Under the pieces are notes generated by a model. It was not told where the DNA came from and ran no database searches. It saw only the letters and a program-made list of their open reading frames with translations. From positions 131,103,572 to 131,167,571 of the forward strand of contig OX336389.2 in assembly GCA_946902985.2 (NCBI GenBank): 64,000 nucleotides of DNA, read 5' to 3'. The DNA comes from Meconema thalassinum. Taxonomy: Eukaryota > Arthropoda > Insecta > Orthoptera > Tettigoniidae. This document shows positions 9,295 through 19,827 of this stretch, piece after piece (positions within the stretch are counted from its first letter, which is position 1; the number at the start of each line of letters is the position of its first letter). Position numbers and translations under genes: made by a program.

Positions 9295-11480
9295 ATCATG
9301 GAGAGCCTTGATTAGATCTACAAAACGCTGAGGGCAACCAAATCGCTTCAGCACCGCCCATATGGCTGGTCTTGGAACCGAATCAAATGCCTTTTCCAAG
9401 TCATAAAAGACTAAGAAGAGTGGATTCTGTTGTTCTCTACATTTTTCTTGTAGCTGTCTCACACAGAAAATCAAGTCAATTGTGCTTCTGGAAGCTCTAA
9501 ATCCGCATTGTGACTCTGGGAGGATCTTCTCAGAGATAACCTTGAGGCGGTTAAGTAGAATTCTTGCAAGAATCTTCCCCACAATTGATAGCAGTGATAT
9601 ACCACGGTAGTTGCCACAAACACTTCGATCACCCTTTTTAAAGATAGTGACGATAGTGGCATTCTTTAGGTCTCCAGGTACCTTTCTTGATTCCCATATT
9701 CTGAGGATAAGGATGAAAATTTTTGTTTTGAGGGAATGACCTCCGGCTTGAATTAGTTCCAGAGGGATGTTATCTGGGCCAGGTGCTTTTCTGGGTTTCA
9801 ATTGGGTGAGAGCTGCACTGAATTCATGATAAGTAGGAGGTACTGCCAACCACAGTTGTACAGGTTGTTGCGGCACATCACAGAGGAAGTCTTCAGCAGC
9901 TTCTGATGGACGATTTAGGAGATTGGAGAAGTGCTCCTTCCAGCGTTCCAAGATTTCTTGACTATCAGTAAAGGTAGTAGAATTATCAGCGCTTTTCAGT
10001 GTACCTGATGATGAGCGAGATGGTCCATATATTTCCTTGAGTACTGCATAGAAGTTCCTCAAGTCTCGAGCATCCGATAGTCTCTGCAGTTCCTGAGCCT
10101 TCTGTTGCCACCAAGTATTTTTAATCTGCCTTATCTGCTTCTGGCATTTACCCTTGAGTTCCAGTAGTTTATCTCCCTTTGTGTTGGAAGTTGGGCCTTG
10201 AATATGGGCAAGATAGGCATTCCTTTTGGCATTGATGAGAGACAGAATTTCCTCATTGTTGTCATCAAACCAGTCTTGTCTTTTCCGCACTATAAAACCA
10301 ATGGTTTCCTCAGCTGACTGTGTGATAATCTTCTGTAATGTGGCCCATTCTTGCTGAATATCATTTGTTACTGGGTTTTCTGATAACTGGGTGACGATCC
10401 TGTTTCCAAATTGTTTGTACATAGATTCATCCTGAAGTTTGGATGTATTAAACTTCATTCTTGGCAAATTTTTGATGTTCCTAGGTGGTTTAGGTCTGAT
10501 GGATATCCTAAGCTTACATATAAGAAGTTTATGATCTGTCCAACAATCGTCTATATTCCTTGCTGTTCTGGTAATAAGAGTGTCCTTCTTATCTCATTGC
10601 CGGGTAATGATATAATCAAGAATGTGCCAATGTTTGGAACGAGGATGCATCCACGTGGTTTTGAAGTGATCAGGTAGCCGGAACTGCGTGTTGGTAATGA
10701 AAAGTTCGTGTTCTGCACAAAGACCAAGAAGCAACAGTCCATTGGGATTACATTTTCCAAGTCCCTGTTTGCCCATCACATTATTCCATAGCCTGTGATC
10801 TTTCCCAACTCTGGCATTGAAGTCACCGAGGAGCAAGAGTTTATCTGCAGATGATACCTTGGAGATGATTTCACATAGCTGATTATAGAACTGAGCCTTT
10901 ACTTCATCATCAGAATCTAAGGTAGGAGCATAGGCAGAGATGAATGTCATAAAGGAACCTCCTGAGAGTGGTTTGCGGAGAGTATGAGCCTTTCGCTGAT
11001 TGCAATGGGCGTAAGTTGGTGATAATTTACCAGTTTGGTCTTCACAGCGAAGCCCACACCATGAATACGACATTCACCCTCCTCCTTTTCTTTCCAGAAG
11101 ATGGTATATCCTGTTCCAGATTCAGTAATCTTGCCTTCAGAAGACAGCCTAGTTTCACTGAGAGCAGCAATGTCAACGTTGAGTCTTGATAACTCGTGGG
11201 TTACGAGAGCTGACCTTCACTCAGGTCTAACGTTATTGTCCAAATCAAGCAAGGTTCTGATGTTCCATGATCCAATAATCAATTTGTGATTGTTTACTGT
11301 TTTTGAGTTTCGACCGCATGGGGGGTGACCTGCTGAGTGCGGTTGCCCAGCCGGACCAAGATTGTGACTTCCGATGTTTAGCCCACCTTTTCTAGGGCCT
11401 TCCTCATGTGGGGTGGGCAGCGGTGATCCTAAATAGGCCTGCCCAAACACAGATGCAGGACCGAATTCCTGAGTAGTCAC
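9295..11480 (-). pseudogene. LINE endonuclease and N-terminal half of reverse transcriptase
   Basis: Starts near LIIGSWNIRTLLD (about 11240-11290), the N-terminal strand of AP-like endonucleases. It then runs through IAALSETRLS, an FISAYAPT block and LLLGDFNARVG (catalytic GDFN), and HILDYIITR before the linker. The RT follows: KAPGPDNIPLELIQ, IFKKGDRSVCGNYRGISLL, a CGFRASRSTIDLIF block and VFYDLEKAFDSVPR (the first catalytic Asp). Breaks: an in-frame TGA after NVRPE (11217-11219), a frameshift near 10985, and an in-frame TGA after ITRQ (10594-10596). At 9294 the frame meets the target duplication of the orphan insert, and the RT continues at 5402. Endonuclease and RT would act in target-primed reverse transcription. 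Confidence 0.85.
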
Positions 11481-12006
11481 AGAGTCTCCGGAAGACGACC
11501 ATCACACATCTGCTGCCAACGTGCCGGTCCGAACTAGGGGTTTCCAGTTACACCCATAACCTGCCCCCACCGTACATATCCCATCGCCGTTGGACTTTGA
11601 AAAGTGAAGTTCGGAAGAAGTGCCACTGGCGTGAATTTGTTTAGGGTGGATCTCGGCTTGCCAGGACGAGACCCACACACTATGATCTCTGAGCCTTATC
11701 CTGCGGCTCACAAAGAATGAGACATGCAGGACCGAACACAGAGACTGCAACGAACTGCCGCATACTCAAGTACTACTGAGGTGCGCCTTTACAGCCAGTC
11801 CGTCTGGCGTGGCCTCTTCCGCCTCTATGACCGTTGGGAGCAATGAAAGTGATTGGCTCCTCCTCCGCTCATTTTGCCGTTGGGCCAACCTCTTTCACTG
11901 CAGGTACCGTTGAGGACTTCACCGTAACGCTGGCAAGGGACCCTAACAAAGTACTACCAGCCGGGCCAGCTGGACCAGGGTTTTTTAAAGAGGTGTTACT
12001 CCTCTA
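11481..12006 (-). other. LINE 5' untranslated region
   Basis: GC-richer sequence between the endonuclease start and the right target duplication. On the minus strand it begins AGAGGAGTAACACCTC (a small palindrome). No conserved domain is seen in its short frames. Assigned by position within the flanking duplication. Confidence 0.6.
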
Positions 12007-12463
12007 TCATATCTGTTTATGTACACATAGTACATACGAAATTTGGTTGAAACCCAACTGATAGTGTAGAAGTTATATGCATTTAAATATTGAACCTATC
12101 AGCAAGCTTAGAATCATTTTAGTAAGACTGTCATGTATGGCCTCCTGGAAATTAAACTGAAATATTATTATCTATATGTGTACCAATTTTGGAATAGCTC
12201 CCGTGCATACCTTCCAAGATATCCAACATGGAGCTCAAATGTCAATTTCGGTTTGTCAGCAGTTGGCCTTGAGATAATCATGTATAGGTCTTTACGCATA
12301 CCAAATTTGGTTTCGATTGCTGCAGCCGTTTAGGAGTTGATAGGGGGGGTGGCACACACGCACAGACAGACAGACAGGCTGAAGGACAGACAGACAGACA
12401 GACATTTGCCCGGATCGATAAGTCTACTTTTCCTCATTTTTGCAAAACGTGAAAAGTAGGCTA

Positions 12464-14122
12464 AAAATTTGGCATGATACTATCCTTGAGGCAACTCACT
12501 CTCATATACCAAGTCGCTTACGAATGTTATATATGTCATTATCTGTGTTTTCGGAGAATCAGAAAATGTTCCCGAGCTTTGGGACCAACATAAAGAAGCA
12601 ATGTCTGAAGATTTTGTACGCAGATACTCTGAAGAAAGCGGCCCACAGTATACACTTACTGAAATCAATGGCCTCCTTCACACCTACGGCTTAGATCTTA
12701 AGAAACTTAACTGCCAGATGTAAAACTACACGTTAACAGTCCAGGAATGCATTCGTTTGATGGTTTACAAGAGCAAGAGAGGGCTAGCATAAACAGACAA
12801 AAGCTTAATGAGGAGCAACTAAGGGTTGTAGATTCGATCTTTAATGTCATATATGGAAACCCAGAAGAAACATTAAAACAAAACTGTTTCTTTTTAGATG
12901 GACTGGCCCTATATTGTTACATATAATCAGAGCAAAAGGAGATCAAGCTACTCCAGTAGCGTCTACAGGAATAGCAGCTACACTTCTACAACGAGGAAAA
13001 ACTGCCCATTCTCTTTTCAAAATCCCTCTGATTCTCAATTCTAATTCTACGTGCAACGTTACGCCAATCACAGCAGAAGCAACAGCCCTGTTGAGTACAA
13101 AATTAATTATTTGGGATGAAGCACCAAAACGCATGTGCACGCATTTTTAGCTGTGGACAGACTTATCAATTATCTGACCAACTGTACTGAGGAATTCGGT
13201 GGTAAATTTATCTTACTGGGTGCTGATTTTTGCCATGTCCTTCCTGTTATAATGAGAGGGTCACGTTCTCTGACAGTTGCTAGCTGTTTAAAGCGGCATA
13301 GCCTCTGAAATAAACTCCATGTACTTACACTCACCCAGAACATGTGCGCTTTAAATTCTGAAAAATAATATCTCAACATGGCTTTTAGAAATAGGAGAAG
13401 GCAAGACTGGAGCGGAAGTAATGGTACCATCTACATGCTATCCATAAATACAAGATCCAGTTGAACAGCTATATGGTGATTTTGATTTTACGGCTGTCAC
13501 CCCACAGGAGCTTAGAGGAAGACCTATTCTTACTGTCGCCAATGAAGCATCGCTTGAACTGAACAATCGAGTACCTCAGCGTTTCCCTGAGATGAGGTAG
13601 TCTACGCGAACGTAGACTGTATTGTGAGTGAGCATGCACAAGATCACTTAGCTTACCCAGAAGAATTATCGAACAGTCTGACACCAACTGGCATGTCTCC
13701 ACACAAATTTAGACTTAAGAACGGTGTCATTAAGAAATATTGTACCCTCCAAAGGGGTCTGCAATGGTACGAGGCTAATAGTTAACGAGTTACAACGTAA
13801 TATCATAGGGGCAACTATTATAGATTCTGTTAAGAGAGAAATCGTTTTTATACCCAGGATAACCCCTATCCCCTCTGATACGAACATGCCTTTTATATTT
13901 AAAAGAAGGCAGTTCCCAGTACGTTTGGCTTTCTCAGTGACAATAAATAAATCTCAGGGTCAGACTTTCGAAACAATCTTCTTTTACATGACAAACCCCG
14001 TCTTTACTCATGGACAGCTTTACGTAACCCTTTCACGGGTAAGATTGTTTAGCTCGCTATCGGTTGTGTCACCATGTAACAAAATAACCAACTGTGTGTT
14101 TAGAGAAATTTTTCATAGTTAA
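12464..14122 (+). pseudogene. Helitron helicase (Pif1-like), multiply broken
   Basis: In-order helicase blocks are found in shifting frames: ATHSHIPSRLRMLY, then LWDQHKEAMSEDF (about 12570-12615), LNEEQLRVVDSIFNVIYGNP, FFLDG (about 12888-12903), IIRAKGDQATPVASTGIAAT, IIWDEAP (Walker B, about 13108-13127), FILLGADF (about 13205-13230), LNNRVPQRFPEM, then an open 3' piece 13724-14122 with LRNIVPSKGVCNGTRLIV, NKSQGQTFE and HGQLYVTLSRVR (motifs V-VI). The Walker A loop normally right after FFLDG is missing: about 20 bases are lost at 12903. Stops at about 13303 and 13363 and frameshifts add to the damage. Confidence 0.85.
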
Positions 14123-14401
14123 ATTCAAAAAGTATCTTAACAAAATGCATTATCTTGGAAGAAATGTGATTTGGCTTCTTAGATGCAACTCTGTACACCT
14201 CACTTGAGAACTACCGGTACTGTATGTGAAAGAAGTCCTGGTTGTATCCCAAATGTACTTCTGCGAAGTTATCATTCCACAGCCCAGTTGGATCCTCCCT
14301 TCCTTCACTGGTATCAACATCTTAAGTTTTTGAAATTTTATTTCGTAAATACTTTTAATGTTACTTATAGCTCGGGTCGTTCTTTACATTGGACTGTTAT
14401 T

Positions 14402-14430
14402 GCGTAGATACTCTACGCGGGCTCTGCTAG
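14402..14430 (+). other. Helitron 3' terminal hairpin and CTAG end
   Basis: A 7-bp stem with 3-base loop at 14402-14418, spacer GGGCTCTG-type, CTAG at 14427-14430, then TT. This is the textbook terminator of canonical Helitrons and fixes the 3' boundary. Confidence 0.85.
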
Positions 14431-15357
14431 TTATAAATAAATATACAGTATAAATAATAATCTAACAATTATAGTAGCAATAGTATAGCAATAATAAACA
14501 AGTAGTTCCGTGAAGAACTATACAGCCTATTTTCATATATCCTACTCATGTAAATTGCATCAATCAACATACAAAATTTCAGCTTGATTGTTCTAATAGA
14601 TTCGTAGATATTGAGAAACGACTAAATATTTCAGATGGTCACCATGTTGGATTCCTATTTATGTACTATTACATTAAGATTATTGTGTGCGTGTGGTATT
14701 CAAACTTCAATCACATGATTAGGACACAAGAAGTAAAAACGTGATTTAAAAATATTGCACAGCTGCCATCTTGTTGTTATGAAAACAATTGAAATAAATC
14801 AAATGGCAGTGGATTAACATTTGTATAAGCATTTACCGTACAAAGTTTCACTGCACTCGGAAGGTTAAATCGCGTCGTCGCCATGTTGGATTTGTGCTCA
14901 CCAGGGTATTGAAAGTCCTATTGATGAACTTATGTTCATAGCCTTTATGAATATAAAAAAATCGGATTGATTGCTGTAAAAGATTCGTAGATGCTGAGAA
15001 CCGTCTAAATATTTGGTATGGTCGCCATTTTGGATTGTTATATGTATAGGCCATATAGTTACGTACCATTAAAGGAAAATTATTGCGTAGCTTCAATATT
15101 CAAACATTCACTTGGATCGCATGATTACGACACAAGAAATAAAAACTTAATTTTAAAATTTTGCACAGCCGCCATCTTGAGGTTATGTAAACAATTGAAC
15201 TAAACAAAATGCCATTGCATTACAATATGTATAGACATTTACTGTACCACATTTCACTGGGCTCAGATGGTTAAATCGCGAGAAAAGTCTATTAAAATGT
15301 TTCAAATTCGTTTGGCCGCCATGTTCGTTTTGTAATATGCAGGTTTCTGAATGGTAC

Positions 15358-18300
15358 TGAACCCGCTGAGCTATGGTTCATGTGATATTTTTGTGACGGA
15401 ATAATTATTATGGGATGTAGTACTTTTGAACATACCCAGAATACCACGTGGAGCAGAGAGCTCATGCTATACTCTTTGATGTAGCGCTCAATTGCATTTT
15501 TGACTTTGGAGGTCTTGTTAATCACTTTTATCCTTTCATAAGACTCAGAATATTCTAATTCGTCATTCTGTATTATTGAATCATTTTGGTGAATGATTAT
15601 TACGTTTTTGGTAAGGTATAACACTTGCAGATACGCAAGGAGCTATGAAAGTAGTCGCTCAATGACTTCGTTTTGGCGACCTACTTCCGAGTGAAAGTCA
15701 GTGACGACACTACATCTGGAGATCTGACGCCAGACAGGCGTGTTTCGAGTATCCGTCCGTCGCGACGTGGACATTATAAATATTTTTGTGCTCAAGTGAG
15801 CATCCGACTGCATCGTGTGTTGAAAATAACTATACTAACGTTGTCACACATTGTGGACATATTATTGTTCTACGAAAGGCCATATTAGGCAATATTTTCT
15901 ACAAACTGTAATTGGTGCCATACGCCAGATATTTTTCCCACGTGTAAGTGGAAGGGCAAAGTGCCACGCCGAAAATATAAGAGTTATCGTCTGATAATTG
16001 TGCCAAGACGACGTGATTATTACTGCCAACGATCACAACATTATTGCTACGGAAATTCTGAATTGAAAATATCAATTTTATCGCAGATGCCACGTGATTG
16101 ATAAAACGTGATACAATTGCACGTGCTAACAAGCAAAGCATCGCATCGTGTTGAATCTTGAGGATCAACAGGCTGAAAACTACAAAATACTGTGGAGAAC
16201 ACTATTATTTGCATCGTCCACAATAATCACGCCAAAACGCCGAGAGGAACGAGATATTTCGACATTTTCGACATCATGCAAAACATTGAACTTTTCCACG
16301 CCATGGTGAAGAAGACGATTATGGGCTAATACCATTCCGGTATGAGGGGGACGTCGTGATGGAGACCACCAGCTTGATGGAACGTCAGGATGCCGAGGAC
16401 GCAGACGAAGGAACGTGGATGCCGACTTCCAGGCACATTCCAGACCTTTTTGGGAGACCATCATCCGGAGGCGAACGAACCCTGGTTGCTTGGGAGGTCC
16501 AGATTGGTGAATCCGTGGAGGACAGGACCATGCTGGAGAGCCAAGCAGAGTTTTTCGCGACCCTGGTCGATGAATGTCTGAGCCGATGTGAGAGCTACCA
16601 AAAGTCGTGAGTTTGGGCACCTTTTCTTTTGTAATAGTCCGCGGTGGTATATTTAGATATCGTAGTTTTTTTTGTGAATCAACCGCACTTATGTGTCAGC
16701 CATTTGCTAGGTAGGGTTGTAATTAGTGTAATTGTTGTTTATTTCAGTCATTGTGAGTCACCCTGTGGGGTAGACCAGTTTTGGTTAACCCTGGTGCCGT
16801 CCTGATGGACGTCGTACCACGTTATAGCCGACCCACTGCCAAACATGACTGTAATCATTTGCAGCTATTTTGCTCAGCCATGTGTAGGATATTTATCCGT
16901 GGTTTCATTCAGATGTCATCGTCACTTTATTTAACTGCAATCTTTGCAACCAGTCTGTTGAGACTTATGACCTCTTTAGATAGGTCGTATCGTTAGGAAA
17001 CCAACTGTAGTTTCCAGTTTTATAAAAATATGCTGTATTTTCATTTTTGAAAGCGCTTCGAAGCCAATTTATAGTCAAATACTGACAGATTTATTATTTT
17101 GGAGAAAGTGTAGATGTCAAGCATCGAACTAAGTGCACTATCGCATCATTATGCAGGTCTAGAGTTGCAGATCTGTGCCATATTTATCAATTTGTTACTA
17201 CTTTGTTTCTGTCATGAGGACACAGGTGTTAATGTTATACTGAGAACTTAATAAGTGTTATATCTTTGATGAGCAAAGAAGCTCGTGAGACATGCTGTTA
17301 TGTCTGTGATTTACTATTCTTTGAAATGAAGGACTGCGATACTTTATTGTACAGTTAAATTGTAACGTGTTTAGCACACGGATTCTATAAGGTTTTTGAA
17401 CCAAGCATATGCTAAGAATGACAAGGCCAAATATTACGGTATTATATAATGTTAAAACTAGCCGGCCTTGCCTGTTGAAAAATGTGGTCAGTGAAGGACT
17501 GCAATTTGAGTAGTTGTCACCAATAAACTGGTTTGTTGACCCAGTAACCTTGAAAACAAATGCTTGAAAGCGAGACAGAACTACGATAACATAGGACAGA
17601 ATGTTGATTTCATTCATCTCTTTCTTTCAAAGCAGCTATTGCTCATGAAACCCAGTGTTTCTTACTGTATTTTTGTTCATTTGTTTTTCTTGGATTTTCA
17701 TACTGTTAGTTAGATATTTTGCTGCGAGGAATGTCATTTCGACATGTCCAGGGTTGTCAGGTTTCTTTATGCATTGTTGGCGATCCTCTTGAGAGAGGCA
17801 AATTATAATGAAGGCAATTTGGTTATTAAATGCGAGGTTTTTGCCGCAGGTAACCCATGATATTATGTGCCTTGAGTGAGTAAGACGTGCCATTGTTGTA
17901 AGTCGCGCATCTGTTGTTGTTATGAGGCATTATTATGAGAGTTGTTGAAAGCGAGGTATTTACCGCTGATAACTCGTGTTATTGTGAGTCCGAGCCGAGT
18001 TTGCTCGTTGAGTTTTCCGACTATTGAGTCGATGTTTTGCTGCGGGAGAATGATCTTTAGAAGACTACTCCTTGTCAGGCCTTTGTCAGAATACGCCATA
18101 AACCTACGGAAGGAACATAAACCGACATAATAAACATCATCCGCATAATTGTTTTAAACAAGATCTAACTAACATATTGTTTCCATTTAAACTTTGACAT
18201 TCTTACATTTGAACCTGCTGACATGGCCGTGCAGATGAAGGGATTTCCTTTATTGGAAACGACGAAGACTGTAGACATTTTTGTTGTGACCTGGCGCACA

Positions 18301-19251
18301 CATGAACCATTAGTTCGTAGTGTGTGGAGCGTAGGCCATGTGATTGTCAGACGTGGTTTTAACTACGCTATCACCGACATTACTATCAAGCTAGATGACA
18401 ATGGTTTACAAAGAGTTAACCATGGGGCAGGAAGGCATTATAATAAAAACTGTGTTGTACTATAATTATTGATGTCATGAAACTGTATTTTTTCCCCATG
18501 TTACCTTTATTGCGTGCTATTTAGCACATGATTGTTGATTAGATTAATTGTTTTAAAATGGCTGTACACTTAGCTTTGTATTGTAACTGTTTTGCTATTA
18601 CGGACGTCACCGCCGTAACTTTGAATGTTAACTGATAGGACTTAGCTAGAAAAGTTAAATGTAAATGTGGAAATGGTACCACCATAACTTAGCTTTGCTT
18701 TGCTCCTTCACTTAAATGTAACTTCATATTAGCTTGATCATGTAACTTGTATTAGGGATTTTGCGTCGTACCATTTACCCAGCGTTGTTGCTGTTGCTTA
18801 CTTATTGTGTATTAGATCTTTCGCGAGGGTTAATGTAACTTCATTGTTAGGGACTTGAACTTTTATTATCATTAACTTTTAGCTTGCGGATTAGCCGAAT
18901 ATAACCCTCCGAACTAGGATAGGGGTTTGTGGAAATCTACAATAAATTTTCACGGTGTTTTACATAAGCCTGGATGTTTAATTTCACAGTCTAGTTTTTG
19001 AGGTGAACCTTTCCTTAGGCCGTCTTTGACCATCGCAACCATGTACCACGCTCCCCGTGGACTATAAAACCTCGTGCCGAATTGGCCTATTGTTAGGAAG
19101 TTCACCTGATCCTCACGGCAAACTTTTAAAGGTCCGACGGGGGAGATGTTAGGAGAGTCATCGCGGTTGTTGGCTATCCCGACAGCTTTACCGGAGGACT
19201 TCTGAAGGTCACTCACAAATATGTGCCGTTGCCACCCGGCTGACGGTCACA
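15358..19251 (+). repeat. 5' LTR of retrotransposon 2 (3,894 bp)
   Basis: Pairs with 25604-29481 throughout. By eye I found about thirty substitutions and one 16-bp difference (16551-16566 absent from the 3' copy). Starts TGAACCCG, ends GGTCACA. A TATA-like TATAAA lies at 15775-15780, a second TTATAAAAATA at about 17020, and an AATAAA at 18941-18946. If the last is the polyadenylation signal, U5 is roughly 290 bp. Insect Gypsy LTRs are usually 0.2-2 kb, so this is exceptionally long. Short frames in it resemble no known protein. Confidence 0.92.
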
Positions 19252-19440
19252 TAAAATGGCGGCCCAACTAATGGGGCTACGAAGTTGACATGGTGCACGG
19301 TGTTAACGTGGAAACCGACGTATAGGTCGCACATAAATTGGCTCCCTATACTTGGGGCGAGACGTTGACATGGTAACACATTGATTGACTCCCTATACAT
19401 GGAGCCAGATGTCAACATGGTGATCATCAGATGGCGCCCT
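19250..19440 (+). repeat. Primer-binding-site-like tandem repeats after the 5' LTR
   Basis: Four related units begin ACATAAAATGGCGGCCC (19250), ACATAAATTGGCTCCC (19331), ACATTGATTGACTCCC (19378) and ATCAGATGGCGCCC (about 19425). The first three continue to a TGGGGC/TGGAGC and GTTGACATGG or GTCAACATGG motif. Spacing is 81 bp then about 47 bp. TGGCKCCC...TGGGGC is close to the tRNA-Lys-type PBS of Gypsy elements. The unit touching the LTR is the natural PBS, four bases in. Confidence 0.7.
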
Positions 19441-19827
19441 GTATATTTTCTTATGCCGATATTTAGGAGGATCTTAATATTTGAATAATGGTAAATTGAC
19501 AGGACTGGGACGAACTTAGAAAGTCGTACTGCAGATCAATAGACCGCATGGCATTCATATTTGATAGAAGACCATGGGGTGAGGTTTTTATATTGAATAA
19601 ATGAAAGATAGGGTTTTTCTTAGATGATGCCTCATCCTAAGTAAATGTAATACTTTGCTTTGCTCACCATTGTATTAGTAAATGTAGAAGCACTTAGTTT
19701 GCATACTCCAGCTGTACTCGTGATATTTATTAAGTCGAAACAAGCTTTATACCACCACGTTACTATCATAGCTGTAAGTTTCCATCATGATTGATCCCTC
19801 GTTTCTCTCAATATAAATTCTTGTCAA

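Larger units (their letters stand above)
4160..12006 (-). mobile_element. LINE (single EN-RT frame), interrupted by a 3.87-kb insert
   Basis: A non-LTR retrotransposon flanked by a 16-bp target duplication, with a (TGA)n-type 3' tail (4160-4178 read as TCATCATC on plus) and a 5' end at about 12006. Without the insert at 5412-9285 it is about 3.97 kb: roughly 0.5 kb of 5' UTR, then one frame with AP-type endonuclease, reverse transcriptase and a C-terminal zinc finger. It is inactive: in-frame TGA codons, at least one frameshift, an altered RT catalytic motif and the insertion. Single-ORF organisation with a short-repeat tail recalls RTE-like LINEs, but the C-terminal C2H2-like finger leaves the clade open. 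Confidence 0.85.
3791..12467 (+). mobile_element. Element A: 5'-truncated non-autonomous element, interrupted by a LINE
   Basis: The outer pieces 3791-4159 and 12023-12467 together match the 3' half of the full-length copy at 46131-47581 and the minus copy at 38137-39580. Shared landmarks are the CTTAGAATCATGTTGG unit, the microsatellite (CAGA)n at about 12358-12410, and the 3' end GATCTCATAAGTCTACTTTTC-like ... GAAAAGTAGGCTAAAAA. No coding capacity. A 16-bp target duplication (TCATATCTGTTTATGT at 4144-4159 and 12007-12022) shows that the LINE landed in it. It also contains a 73-bp insert at 3979-4051 ending in (AAAT)n. Confidence 0.75.
12464..14430 (+). mobile_element. Helitron, 5' part missing, canonical 3' terminus
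   Basis: The block carries the C-terminal two thirds of a Helitron Pif1-like helicase and ends in the classical structure: hairpin GCGTAGA-TAC-TCTACGC (14402-14418), 8 bases, then CTAG (14427-14430) followed by T. The Rep endonuclease and the 5' TC terminus are absent; element A occupies the upstream side. Rolling-circle replication would need Rep plus helicase, so this copy is dead. Confidence 0.85.

Noticed and set aside
4215..11480. Two different LINEs, one lacking its 5' half and one its 3' half
   Set aside because: The last ~18 residues of the upstream half come from the inserted DNA. TGTCATGCC flanks the insert, and the outer 16-bp duplication at 4144-4159 / 12007-12022 brackets both halves as one LINE.
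16180..16620. 146-codon minus-strand frame in the 5' LTR as a gene
   Set aside because: It is shortened in the 3' LTR by the 16-bp difference, has no domain pattern and overlaps an equally unsupported plus-strand frame.
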